Assembly (NCBI RefSeq): GCF_008704715.1
Contig: NZ_CP023689.1
Span: 6,634,001 to 6,698,000 of the forward strand
Length of the DNA: 64,000 nucleotides
Direction of reading: 5' to 3'
Origin: Streptomyces chartreusis
GTDB taxonomy: Bacteria > Actinomycetota > Actinomycetes > Streptomycetales > Streptomycetaceae
How positions within the stretch are numbered: the stretch's first letter is position 1; each line of letters begins with the position of its first letter. The notes under the pieces were generated by a model. The model saw nothing but the letters and a program-made list of their open reading frames with translations, was not told where the DNA came from and ran no database searches. The translations under genes were made by a program, and so were the position numbers. Below are positions 1-8,994 of the stretch, one piece after another.

Positions 1-2
1 AC

Positions 3-476
3 CTGCCGCGCCGGATGCAGATCGAGTTCTCGAAGCTGATCCAGGCCAAGACGGACGCCGAGGGCGGCGAGATCACCGGCGGCGACATCTGGGCGGTCTT
101 CCAGGACGAGTACCTGCCGAACCCCGAGAACCCGTGGGGTCGCGTCCAGGTCAAGAACGGTCAGTCGACGACCGACACGGACGGCGTGGACACGCTGAAG
201 GTGGAGGCCACCGTCGACGGCGCCGACACGGTCCTGGCAGGTACCGGCAATGGTCCGATCTCGGCCTTCTTCGACGCCCTGGCGAAGATCGACATCGACG
301 CGCGGCTGCTGGACTACCAGGAGCACACGATGAGCGAGGGTGCGTCCGCGCAGGCCGCCTCCTACATCGAATGCGCGATCGACGGCAAGGTTCTGTGGGG
401 CATCGGCATCGACGCCAACACCACTCGTGCCTCGCTGAAGGCGGTCGTCTCGGCCGTCAACCGGGCGGCGCGTTGA
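3..476 (+). CDS. leuA: 2-isopropylmalate synthase, C-terminal part (gene enters from the left)
   Basis: First committed step of leucine synthesis: condenses acetyl-CoA with 2-oxoisovalerate in the cytoplasm. Only the last 157 residues are present. They form the LeuA regulatory/dimerisation domain that binds leucine, recognisable from the ITGGDIW segment, the repeated V-E-A-T-V-D-G strand pattern and the terminal region around YIECAIDGKVLWGIGID. The catalytic barrel lies outside the window. The reading frame is open from base 3, so the true start is not here. A strong stem-loop follows about 60 bases after the stop. Confidence 0.93.
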   Translation: MPRRMQIEFSKLIQAKTDAEGGEITGGDIWAVFQDEYLPNPENPWGRVQVKNGQSTTDTDGVDTLKVEATVDGADTVLAGTGNGPISAFFDALAKIDIDARLLDYQEHTMSEGASAQAASYIECAIDGKVLWGIGIDANTTRASLKAVVSAVNRAAR

Positions 477-514
477 CGGTGTGCCCGCCGTGCGCCCACT
501 GACGAGTGAGTGAG

Positions 515-574
515 TGCGGCGCCGTCGTGGCTGGTCGCGCAGTTCCCCGCGCCCCTCAGGGGCGCGGGGAACTG
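515..574 (+). terminator. leuA terminator inside a dispersed Streptomyces repeat
   Basis: Bases 540-574 form a near-perfect hairpin: CAGTTCCCCGCGCCCCT pairs with its reverse complement AGGGGCGCGGGGAACTG across a one-base centre. There is no U tract, as is usual for Streptomyces terminators. Bases 515-556 match a repeat seen again near 46023, 25863 and 54786 (core TGGTCGCGCAGTTCCCCG), each copy close behind a stop codon. Confidence 0.75.
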
Positions 575-641
575 TCTGTTTTCGGCCATCGGCACGTGCA
601 GGTCACGGAAAGGTCTCGTCCGGGGTACTGACTCCGCGTCC

Positions 642-660
642 GTGATGTGGCTAACATCAC
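642..660. promoter_or_regulatory. Perfect 7-bp inverted repeat, candidate operator
   Basis: GTGATGT and ACATCAC flank a 5-base spacer, 44 bases upstream of the GTG start at 704. No regulator is identified. The symmetry suggests a dimeric DNA-binding protein acting on the TerB-like gene. Confidence 0.4.
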
Positions 661-703
661 GCAAGCGCGGCGACGTTGCCGCGGGGTTTCGCGGAGGTGC
701 GAC

Positions 704-1402
704 GTGCTGCCAGGACGGGGACGAGACGGCCGTGCCGCCAGGCTTGCGCGCATCCTGGGCACCCGCACCGCATGGTCGGCCGTGGGCGACGGTGAGTTCT
801 TCTGCCCCGGCTGCGGAGGCGACCGCAACTACCAGCGGCTGACCGGCCATCGTCGTTTCACGCTGCTCGGCGTGCCCGTGCTGCCGCGCGGCGAGACCGC
901 CCCCGTGGTGGAGTGCGCGGCCTGCCGCCGGCACTTCGGCACCGAGGTCCTCGACCATCCGACCACCACCCGCTTCTCCGCGATGCTGCGCGACGCCGTC
1001 CACACGGTCGCCCTCGCGGTGCTGGCGGCTGGCGGCACCTGCGCCCGCCCGTCCCTGGAGACGGCCACGGCCACCGTGCGCGCGGCCGGCTTCGACGACT
1101 GCACGGAGGACCAGCTGAGCGCCCTGGTCGAGGCGCTCGCCGCCGACACCGGCCGGGTCTTCTCCGAGCCCTGCGGCGCCGGCCTCGCCATAGAGCTCCA
1201 CGAGGCCCTGGACCCCCTCGCCCCGCACCTCGCCCCCGCCGGCCGCGAATCGATCCTCCTCCAGGGAGCCCGCATCGCCCTCGCCGACGGCCCCTACACC
1301 CCCGCCGAACGAGACGCCCTCGCGACGGTGGGCGCGGCCCTCACGATCTGCACGGACGACGTGACAAGCCTGCTGGCGGCAGCGGCCCGCACGCCTTCAT
1401 GA
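704..1402 (+). CDS. Zinc-ribbon / TerB-like protein
   Basis: 232 residues, function unknown; proteins like this are often annotated as TerB-family tellurite-resistance proteins in Streptomyces. The first 80 residues carry two Cys pairs (FFCPGCGG and VECAACRRHFG) that look like a zinc ribbon. The rest is an alpha-helical TerB-like module with the acidic I-A-L-A-D-G-P-Y-T-P-A-E pattern near the end. The GTG at 704 is chosen because GGAGG lies at 693-697 with 6-base spacing; an ATG at 647 would sit inside the palindrome and has no ribosome site. A TerB fold is likely; a role in tellurite resistance is not shown. Confidence 0.75.
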   Translation: MLPGRGRDGRAARLARILGTRTAWSAVGDGEFFCPGCGGDRNYQRLTGHRRFTLLGVPVLPRGETAPVVECAACRRHFGTEVLDHPTTTRFSAMLRDAVHTVALAVLAAGGTCARPSLETATATVRAAGFDDCTEDQLSALVEALAADTGRVFSEPCGAGLAIELHEALDPLAPHLAPAGRESILLQGARIALADGPYTPAERDALATVGAALTICTDDVTSLLAAAARTPS

Positions 1403-1499
1403 GCTTCACGGGCCGACTCGGCCGTTCGCCTTCCTGAGCTGCCCGCCCTCCCGCACAATCGTGCCGTGCGCCGGAGGGGCGGCGCCTGAAGGGGGCGGC

Positions 1500-4400
1500 A
1501 TGCGGCCGGGAGCGCGCTGGGCGGTGGCGATCGGGCTCGCCCTCCTGGGATTCGGAGCCACCTTCGCGGTCTTCTACGGCGGGGGCCTGCCCCTGCTGCC
1601 CTCGGAAGAAGGCGATCGCGCCTCGGTCGCCGTCGGCGCCGGCACGGTCGTGGCCGCAGCGATCACCGCCTGGAGCGCCTGGTACGCCACGAACAGAACC
1701 GCGCCCGCCCCGGCCGCCGACGCTCCGGTCCGGCTCGACTTCGCCCACTCGACCGTCTCCGTCACCGCCAACGGGCAGCCGGCCGAGCCGACCGGACCCC
1801 TGGTACGCATGGGCGACCTGCCCCGTCGGCCGGTCGGCTTCCAGCCGCGGGAGGATCTCGTCGCCGAACTCGCCCGGACCGCCGCGGACCACCGCCTGGC
1901 GGTCGTGCGCACGGTGACCGGAACCCGGGGCGTCGGCAAGACCCAGCTCGCCGCCGCGTACGCCCGTCGGCGCATCGAGGACGAGTGGCCCGTCGTCGCC
2001 TGGATCAACGGCGAGACGCGCGGCCAGCTGGTCTCCGGGCTCGCCGAACTCGCGGCCCAGCTCGGCGTGCGGGAACCGGGAGAGGACGCCGAGACCTCCG
2101 CGCGGGCGGCGCTGACCTGGATCGGTCGCACCGACGAGCAGTGCCTGCTGGTCGTCGACAACGCCGTCGACCCTGACGAGGCCGCCGACTGGCTGCCCAC
2201 GGTGGGGCGCGCGGAGGTGGTCGTGACCACCACCAGCCGGGCCTTCGGGAACATCGCGGCGGGCGGCCAGGTGGACGTCGGGGTCTTCACCCCGCAGGAG
2301 TCGCTCGCCTTCCTCCGGGAGCGGACCGGACTCGACGACGACGAGGGCGCTCGTGACCTCGCCGAGGAACTCGGCAGACTGCCCGTCGCCCTCGCCCAGT
2401 CGGCGGCTGTGATCAAGAGCGAGCACATCGGGTACGAGGGGTGCCTGCGGCGACTGCGGACGATGCCGCTGGGGCAGTTGCTGGCGGCGGTGCCGGGCGA
2501 GCGGTATCCGCACCGCGCGGCCGAGGCCGTACTGGTGTCCGTCCAGCAGGTGGAGGGCGACGACGACACGGGCCTGGTCCGGCATCTCCTGGACGCTCTC
2601 GCCCTGTTGTCCCCCGCGGGGGTGCCCGGCGCGCTGCTGCGAGCGATCGCGCGGCGGCAGGGGCAGGAGTCCGTCACGGCGGTCGAGCGCGCGGCCGGCC
2701 GACTCGTCGAGGCCTCGCTCGCCACGCGGATGGGAGCCGAGAGCATCGCCGTACACCGGCTCACCCGCCGTGTGCTCCAGGACCGGGTTCGAGGAGAGGG
2801 GGCTCTCGCCGGGGCCGCGGCGACGATCGGGGAGTGCCTGGAGGAGGACCGGGTTCCGCTGGGCGAGGCATGGGACCGCCGGGAGGAGGGCGGTCAACTC
2901 GTGGATCAGATCGACGCGTTGTGGAACGCGGTGGTGACCGACCTCGCCTCGTTGGGGCAGGGGTGCACGGAAGGGCTGGCGCGGCTGCGCGACTGGATGG
3001 CGCGGTATCTGTACGAGGTCGGGGAGTCGGGGCGGGCCCTGGACTCGGCCGAGGAGACCCTGTTGTGCCTGGAGACGGGGCCGGGCACACGGTCGGGGGC
3101 CCTGCCCGCCGCCTTGAGATCTCTGGCCGTCATCCGGGCACGGTCCGGTCGCGCCGAGGGTGCCGTTGCCGCTCTCCAACGGCTGCACGGCCTCTTGGAG
3201 CAGGCGAACGGTCCCGACGACGAGGAGACGCTGACCGTCCGCATGGACCTGGCGCAGGCTCACAGCTCGGCGGGCCACTTCGATGTCGCCGTATCCATGT
3301 GCGAACGCCTCGTTGAGGACTTCGAGCGGCTCGGCGGGCCCGACCACAGTCGCACCATGGAAGCCCGGGCCACCTTGGCGGAGATGTACGCCGAGGCGGG
3401 ACGGCTGGCCGAAGCCGTCGCCGTGTCGGAGTCCCTGCGCGAGCGGTTGATGCCGGCGGACGCGGTGGACCCCCTCCGCAGCTCCGACGAGCTGAGCCGC
3501 CTGGCTGACTTCTACGACTCTGTGGGCCGCGCGGCCGACGGTGTGGACCTGCTGCGGCGCCTGCTCGCGGAGCGGGAGGCCAGTGGGGACCACGACGAGC
3601 CGGAGGCGGTGTGGATCAGGAACCGCCTGGCCTACAACTGCATGTCGGCCGGCCTGTACGACGAGGCACTGGAGACCGCCCGACGCGCGCTGCGTGATGC
3701 CGAGCGGCTGTTCGCCGACACCCCGGCGCGGATCGCGACGATACGCGTGACCTGGGCGGACGCCCTGACACAGCAGGAACGCTATACCGAGGCACTGGAC
3801 GAACTCCGGCGTGTCGTCGACGACTTGGCGGCCCTGCGCGGTCGTGACCACCCCGAGGTCCTCGGCGCCCGGCGCTCGGTCGTACGGGCCCTGAGCAGTG
3901 CGGCCAGGTACCAGGAAGCCTACGAGCAGGCACAACAACTCCTGGCGGACTACGAGCGGTTACTGAGTCCCGATGACACCGCCACCCTTCACGCCCGCGA
4001 CCTGTACGCCGACACTTGTGCGGACGCGGCACAGCACACCGAGGCGATCACGGTGTCGCGGCAGGTCCTTCGGGACGCGGAGCGGATCCACGGCCGGGGT
4101 CACCCCTGGACACTCGCCTGCCGCATCGACCTGGCCGTCGCGCTGAACGGGGCCCAGTCCCAGGACGAGGCCGAAACCCTGCTCCGGAGCACGCGTACGG
4201 ACATCGCCCGCCACCTCGGCCCGCGGCACCCGCTGCTGCGCCGGGTGGACGACGTACTGGCATGGGTGCTCCAGTCCGCCAACAGGCTGCAGGAGGTTCG
4301 CGACCTGCGGGCCCGTGCGCTGGAGGAGCGCATCGCGGACCACGGCGCCGACGATGCCGCCGTTCCCTGGCTCGGCGCCATGCTCGGCCAGGCCGAACTG

Positions 4401-5498
4401 CACCTCGGCGACTACGACAGTGCCGTGACCCGCTACCAGGAGGCCCTGACCACGGCGGAGCGGCGCAGCGGGGCCGGGCACCGGCACACGATCGTCCTGC
4501 GACGCAGGCTGGCAGGCGCCTACGGCAGTGCCTACCGCGTGCAGGAATGGCTGGCGACCATCACGCAGGTTGTCGATGAGTACACGCGGTTCTACGGCGA
4601 GCAGCACCACTGGACGCTGGTCGTGCGGTCCGAGCGGGCCGCCGCCGTGCGCCGCTCAGGGAAACGCAGGCAGGCGCTGCGGCTGCGCCGGGCCCTGTAC
4701 CCCGACTACGTGCGCGCTCTCGGGCCGGATCATCCCTACACCATCGAGCTCCTGGACGACCTGGCCGACGACCACAGAGCGGCCAACCGCCGCCTGAAGG
4801 CGCTCGGACTGCGGCGCAGGGTGCTCGCGCTGGAGACCGCCAGGACCGGAGAGGACAGCAGCGAGAGCCTGCGAGCCCTGCAAGCACTGGGCCACGCCTA
4901 CTGGTCGGTGGGCCTGGTGTGGAGGTGCGCCGCCGTGCAGCGACGGCTGCTGAGCAGAATGCTCGGACTCTACGGACCGGACCACCCCGAGGTGCTGAGC
5001 CAGCGCCGGTACCTGGCCGGGAGCCTGCGCGCCACGGGCAGACTGAGGCGGTCGCTCGCCGCCTACCGGAGCCTTGTCGTCGACAACGAGCGGATCTACG
5101 GCCCCGATCACCGCGAGACGCTGTACGCCCGCGGCAACGAAGCCTGGGCTCTCCGCCTGACCGGACGGGCCCACAAGTCCGTCAGGGCCTACGCCGAACT
5201 CGTCGAGCACAGCACTCGCCTGCACGGCCCGGACCACGCGGGAACCTGGCAGCGGCGGCGGCTCCACGCCTACGCGGTCCTCTGGTCCGGGCACCCCCGT
5301 CGCGCCTTCGACCTGGCCGTCCCCGTCTACGCCGACGGCATCCGCACGCTCGGCGCCGACCACCCCGACGTACGCCGGGGCCTGCGCAGACTCGCGCTTC
5401 TCGCGCTGGCCACCGGCCACCCCCGCAAGGCGCTCGACGCGTTCCGCCGGAGTACTCCCCAGGGAGTAACGCCCACCTCGGGCCACCCCGGGCAGTAG
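1500..5498 (+). CDS. Membrane-anchored NB-ARC-type STAND NTPase with long TPR tail
   Basis: 1332 residues. Two N-terminal hydrophobic segments (about residues 7-30 and 40-60) are followed by a STAND NTPase: P-loop GTRGVGKTQ near 141, Walker B-like CLLVVDN near 213 and sensor VVVTTTSR near 240. A winged-helix-like region (HRLTRRVLQDRV) follows. From about 480 to the end there are many degenerate tetratricopeptide repeats, recognisable by recurring G-x-D-H-P-x-T/V-L turns. STAND proteins are signal-sensing switches in regulation, antibiotic control or phage defence; the trigger here is unknown. ATG 1500 has GGGGG at 1491-1495. The gene stands alone. The membrane anchor distinguishes it from cytoplasmic NB-ARC/TPR regulators. 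Confidence 0.85.
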   Translation: MRPGARWAVAIGLALLGFGATFAVFYGGGLPLLPSEEGDRASVAVGAGTVVAAAITAWSAWYATNRTAPAPAADAPVRLDFAHSTVSVTANGQPAEPTGPLVRMGDLPRRPVGFQPREDLVAELARTAADHRLAVVRTVTGTRGVGKTQLAAAYARRRIEDEWPVVAWINGETRGQLVSGLAELAAQLGVREPGEDAETSARAALTWIGRTDEQCLLVVDNAVDPDEAADWLPTVGRAEVVVTTTSRAFGNIAAGGQVDVGVFTPQESLAFLRERTGLDDDEGARDLAEELGRLPVALAQSAAVIKSEHIGYEGCLRRLRTMPLGQLLAAVPGERYPHRAAEAVLVSVQQVEGDDDTGLVRHLLDALALLSPAGVPGALLRAIARRQGQESVTAVERAAGRLVEASLATRMGAESIAVHRLTRRVLQDRVRGEGALAGAAATIGECLEEDRVPLGEAWDRREEGGQLVDQIDALWNAVVTDLASLGQGCTEGLARLRDWMARYLYEVGESGRALDSAEETLLCLETGPGTRSGALPAALRSLAVIRARSGRAEGAVAALQRLHGLLEQANGPDDEETLTVRMDLAQAHSSAGHFDVAVSMCERLVEDFERLGGPDHSRTMEARATLAEMYAEAGRLAEAVAVSESLRERLMPADAVDPLRSSDELSRLADFYDSVGRAADGVDLLRRLLAEREASGDHDEPEAVWIRNRLAYNCMSAGLYDEALETARRALRDAERLFADTPARIATIRVTWADALTQQERYTEALDELRRVVDDLAALRGRDHPEVLGARRSVVRALSSAARYQEAYEQAQQLLADYERLLSPDDTATLHARDLYADTCADAAQHTEAITVSRQVLRDAERIHGRGHPWTLACRIDLAVALNGAQSQDEAETLLRSTRTDIARHLGPRHPLLRRVDDVLAWVLQSANRLQEVRDLRARALEERIADHGADDAAVPWLGAMLGQAELHLGDYDSAVTRYQEALTTAERRSGAGHRHTIVLRRRLAGAYGSAYRVQEWLATITQVVDEYTRFYGEQHHWTLVVRSERAAAVRRSGKRRQALRLRRALYPDYVRALGPDHPYTIELLDDLADDHRAANRRLKALGLRRRVLALETARTGEDSSESLRALQALGHAYWSVGLVWRCAAVQRRLLSRMLGLYGPDHPEVLSQRRYLAGSLRATGRLRRSLAAYRSLVVDNERIYGPDHRETLYARGNEAWALRLTGRAHKSVRAYAELVEHSTRLHGPDHAGTWQRRRLHAYAVLWSGHPRRAFDLAVPVYADGIRTLGADHPDVRRGLRRLALLALATGHPRKALDAFRRSTPQGVTPTSGHPGQ

Positions 5499-5591
5499 CC
5501 CCCAACTCGCCCTCACGTCCGACGATTCGGCACCCCCCTGACGGAAGTCTTGGAGTCGTCCAGACATCCGATCGGAAGGGGGGCCCGTCTC

Positions 5592-7676
5592 ATGGGGGCC
5601 GTAGGGACGAGTGCGCGGCGGCGGGGTGTGCCCTGGCTTGTGCTCGGGTTGTGGGTCGTCGCTCTGGTGGCCGTGTCGCCGTTCGCGTCGAAGCTCGCGG
5701 ACGTGCAGCGGGACCGGGCCGTGGACTATCTGCCGGCCAGTGCGGATTCCACGCAGGTGGCCAAGATCCAGGAGCAGCTGCCGGGGGGCGAGGCCACCGA
5801 GCTGGTCGTCGTATACCACCGCGACGGCGGGCTGACCGCCGGGGACCGGGCGACCGCCGCCGGGCAGATCGAGCGGATCGCGGGGGAGCACAAACTCACC
5901 GGTGAACCGCGAGGTGTGCCGTCGCGGGACGGGACCACCCTGATGTACCCGATCGCGACCACCGAGCCGGGGACCGACGAGGAGGCACGTGACCTGCTCG
6001 TCAACGACGTCAGGGACGTCGCGCGGAGCAGCGACGGGCTGAGCGTCGAGGTCGGTGGGGCGGGGGCGCTCGCCACCGACGCGAGCGAGGTCTACAACTC
6101 GCTCGACGGGCCGCTGCTGTACACCACGGCCGCCGTCGTCGCGCTGCTGCTGATCATCATCTACCGCAGCCCGTTCCTGTGGCTGGTGCCGCTCGCCGTC
6201 GCCGGCATGGCCGACTACCTGTCGATGGGCGTCGCCTACGGACTCAACCAGGGCTTCGGGACGTCGGTTTCCGGCCAGAGCTCCGGGATCATGACCATCC
6301 TCGTGTTCGGGGCGGGGACGGACTACGCACTGCTGCTCGTCTCCCGCTACCGGGAGGAGCTGCGGCGCATCGAGCGGCCCTACGACGCCATGGTCGCCGC
6401 GCTCAAGGGCTGCGGGCCCGCCGTGCTCGCCTCCTCCGGCACCGTCGCCGCCGGACTGCTGTGCCTGCTCGCCGCCGACCTCAACTCCAGCCGCGGCATG
6501 GGCCCGCTCGGCACCGTCGGTGTGCTGTGCGCCCTCGTCGCCATGCTGACGCTGCTGCCCGCGGTCCTCGTCCTGCTCGGCCGGCGCGTGTTCTGGCCCC
6601 TCGTGCCGCGCCTCGGCAGCACACCCAAGGCCCGCCGGTCCCTGTTCACGGCCATGGGCAGCTCGGCCGGACGCCGGCCCCTCACCGTCCTCGCCGGCGG
6701 CGCCGTCCTGCTCGGCGCGCTCGCCCTCGGCACCCTCAACCTGCCCGGCAACCTCAAGCAGGAGGACTCCTTCACCTCCAAGCCCGACGCGGTCGCCGCC
6801 ATGGAGACCCTCGCCGCGGCCTACCCCGAGCGCGGCACCCAGCCCATCAGCGTCATCACCCCCGAGGACCGGGCGGAGGCGACCCTCGCGTCGATCCGGG
6901 ACACGCGCGGCGTCGACAGCGCGCAGGAGGGCCGTACCGGAGACGGCTGGACCGAGATCTCCGTCCTGGCCACCGCGGCGCCCCAGTCCGCCGGGGAGAC
7001 CGCCACCATCGAGGCCCTGCGCGACCGGCTGGAGGGCTCCTACGTCGGCGGTGCCAGCGCCGAGCAGCTCGACCTGAAGGACACCAACGCCCGCGACCGT
7101 CTGGTCGTCGTGCCGATCGTGCTGCTGTCGGTGCTGCTGATCCTCGTCGTCCTGCTGCGCTCGCTCGTCGCGCCGCTGATCCTGGTCGCGGCCGTGGTCG
7201 CGGTGTGGGCCGCGGCGCTCGGCATCGGCGGACTCGTCTTCGAGCCGCTCTTCGGCTTCGAGGGCACCGACCCCGGACTCGGGCTGCTGTCCTTCGTGTT
7301 CCTCGTGGCCCTCGGCGTCGACTACGGCATCTTCCTGATGCACCGGATGCGCGAGGAGTGCCTGAACGGCGCCGAACCGGCAACGGCCGCGCTCACCGCG
7401 CTGCGTACGACGGGCGGCGTCATCGCCTCCGCCGGGCTCGTCCTGGCCGCCACCTTCGCGGTGCTCACCAACATGCCGATGCTGCAGCTCGTGGAGCTGG
7501 GCTTCGTCATCGCGGTCGGCGTGCTCCTCGACACCTTCCTGGTCCGCACCTACCTGGTCACCAGCGCCAGCGTCGCGCTCAAGCGCAAGGTGTGGTGGCC
7601 GGGTCCGCTGTCCCGGAAGCCGGAGCCGCCCGTGCCGCCGAAGGAACCGGAGCGGGTGACCGTGTCCGCCCACTGA
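5592..7676 (+). CDS. MMPL/RND-family membrane transporter
   Basis: 694 residues with the MMPL layout: an N-terminal helix, a large extracytoplasmic loop (about 50-170), a block of helices including FGAGTDYALLLVSRYREEL (the characteristic GTDY motif), a second extracytoplasmic loop, then a mirrored block with ALGVDYGIFLMHRMREE. Family members use proton-motive force to export lipids or drugs. ATG 5592 is preceded by GGAAGGGGGG at 5574-5583. A hairpin after the stop separates it from a two-component system on the same strand, which may control it; the substrate is unknown. Confidence 0.9.
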   Translation: MGAVGTSARRRGVPWLVLGLWVVALVAVSPFASKLADVQRDRAVDYLPASADSTQVAKIQEQLPGGEATELVVVYHRDGGLTAGDRATAAGQIERIAGEHKLTGEPRGVPSRDGTTLMYPIATTEPGTDEEARDLLVNDVRDVARSSDGLSVEVGGAGALATDASEVYNSLDGPLLYTTAAVVALLLIIIYRSPFLWLVPLAVAGMADYLSMGVAYGLNQGFGTSVSGQSSGIMTILVFGAGTDYALLLVSRYREELRRIERPYDAMVAALKGCGPAVLASSGTVAAGLLCLLAADLNSSRGMGPLGTVGVLCALVAMLTLLPAVLVLLGRRVFWPLVPRLGSTPKARRSLFTAMGSSAGRRPLTVLAGGAVLLGALALGTLNLPGNLKQEDSFTSKPDAVAAMETLAAAYPERGTQPISVITPEDRAEATLASIRDTRGVDSAQEGRTGDGWTEISVLATAAPQSAGETATIEALRDRLEGSYVGGASAEQLDLKDTNARDRLVVVPIVLLSVLLILVVLLRSLVAPLILVAAVVAVWAAALGIGGLVFEPLFGFEGTDPGLGLLSFVFLVALGVDYGIFLMHRMREECLNGAEPATAALTALRTTGGVIASAGLVLAATFAVLTNMPMLQLVELGFVIAVGVLLDTFLVRTYLVTSASVALKRKVWWPGPLSRKPEPPVPPKEPERVTVSAH

Positions 7677-7682
7677 ACCGAC

Positions 7683-7711
7683 GGGCGCCCCTCCCTGCCG
7701 GAGGGGCGCCC
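7683..7711 (+). terminator. Stem-loop after the MMPL gene
   Basis: A perfect 12-bp stem (GGGCGCCCCTCC / GGAGGGGCGCCC) with a 5-base loop lies 7 bases after the MMPL stop and just before the ribosome site of the histidine kinase. It could terminate or attenuate transcription between the two units. Confidence 0.7.
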
Positions 7712-7731
7712 CCATCGCGGAGGATGAGCCC

Positions 7732-8994
7732 GTGCAGGAAAACAGGACACACGTACGGCCCCGCGTCGGCGAACGGGTCATGGCGGCGATCAACCGCGAC
7801 CCCATGACCGCCCCGCATCGCACCCGCAACGACGCCCTGCTGGCCGCCGGGTGGGCCGTCCTCGCCACGGCGATGGCCCTGCTCGCCGACGACGGGCGTC
7901 GACCCGACGCGCTCGGCTGGGCTCTGCTGCTGGTGGCCCATGTGCCCCTCGTGTGGCGGCGCCACCGTCCGGTGCCGGTCCTGCTCGCGGTGATGGCCTG
8001 CATCGCTCCGTACCACGCCCTCGACAACAACCACGCCGCGCCCATCTTCGCGACCATGGTCGTGCTGTACACGGTCGCGGCAACCGGCACGGTGCGCCGC
8101 ACTCTGCTCACCGGCGGCGGCGTCCTCGGCGTGACACTGATCCTCAACGGCATCACCAACCCCGACGGGACGGCGGAGCTCCTGCGGATATCGGGCTGGG
8201 TCTTCGCGTTCCTCTTCTGCGGCATCGACGTGCGCTACTACCGCCAGTACTTCGCCGCCGTCGTCGAACGCGCCGAGCGCGCCGAACGCACCCGCGAGGA
8301 GGAGGCCCGCCGCCGCGTCGCCGAGGAGCGCCTGCGCATCGCACGGGACCTGCACGACCTGCTGGCCCACAGCATCACCCTCATCGGCGTGCAGACGTCG
8401 GTGGCCGCGCACGTCCTGGCGGCCGACCCCGAGCGGCTGGACCGCGCGACGATCGCCAAGTCGCTCGACGACATCGCCGAGACCTGCCGCACGGCTCGCG
8501 GTGAGGTGCGCGGCACCCTGGAAGTCCTGCGCGAACAGGGCGTCGCGGGCGAGACACGCGGGCCGCTGCCCGGACTGGACGGACTGCCCGACCTGGTGGA
8601 GGCGGCGCGGCTCGCAGGGGCGCGGGTGGAGTCCGACGTACGGGTGCGGGAGGCGCCGCCCGCGGTGGGGGCGGCGGTCTACCGGATCGTGCAGGAGGCG
8701 CTGACGAACGCGGTCCGGCACGCGGGACCCGAACCGGCCGTGCGCGTCTCGCTGTACGAGGAGATGGGCGCCCTGCGGCTGTCGGTCGCCGACGACGGCC
8801 GTGCCGCGCCCTGCGCGCAGAGCCCCGGCTACGGTCTGGTCGGGATGCGTGAACGGGCCCGCAGCGTGGGTGGCACACTCGACGCCGGGCCGCGCGACGA
8901 GGGGGGTTTCGAGGTGAGCGCCGTACTGCCCACCGGGACCGGACTGCCCGAGGAGAGCCGGGTGTCCGTCGGGACCGGCCGGGAGGGGGAGTGA
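7732..8994 (+). CDS. Two-component sensor histidine kinase, HisKA_3 type
   Basis: 420 residues. About five hydrophobic segments (residues 35-175) precede a short coiled linker and the dimerisation box RIARDLHDLLAHSI with phospho-acceptor His208. The C-terminal HATPase domain has the N-box EALTNAVRHA and the G-box GYGLVGMRER. This is the NarL/DesK-type kinase that pairs with LuxR-type regulators. The GTG start has GGAGG at 7719-7723, 8-base spacing. The stop overlaps the start of the regulator, so the two are translationally coupled. No extracellular sensor domain is seen, so the signal may be membrane-derived. Confidence 0.92.
   Translation: MQENRTHVRPRVGERVMAAINRDPMTAPHRTRNDALLAAGWAVLATAMALLADDGRRPDALGWALLLVAHVPLVWRRHRPVPVLLAVMACIAPYHALDNNHAAPIFATMVVLYTVAATGTVRRTLLTGGGVLGVTLILNGITNPDGTAELLRISGWVFAFLFCGIDVRYYRQYFAAVVERAERAERTREEEARRRVAEERLRIARDLHDLLAHSITLIGVQTSVAAHVLAADPERLDRATIAKSLDDIAETCRTARGEVRGTLEVLREQGVAGETRGPLPGLDGLPDLVEAARLAGARVESDVRVREAPPAVGAAVYRIVQEALTNAVRHAGPEPAVRVSLYEEMGALRLSVADDGRAAPCAQSPGYGLVGMRERARSVGGTLDAGPRDEGGFEVSAVLPTGTGLPEESRVSVGTGREGE

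Noticed and set aside
1341..3938. Long minus-strand open frame opposite the STAND gene
   Set aside because: Composition is the Arg/Gly/Pro-rich shadow typical of high-GC antisense frames; the plus strand encodes clear NTPase and TPR motifs.
4656..8225. 1189-codon minus-strand open frame
   Set aside because: Runs antisense through TPR, MMPL and kinase genes; low-complexity Gly/Asp/Arg content and no domain.
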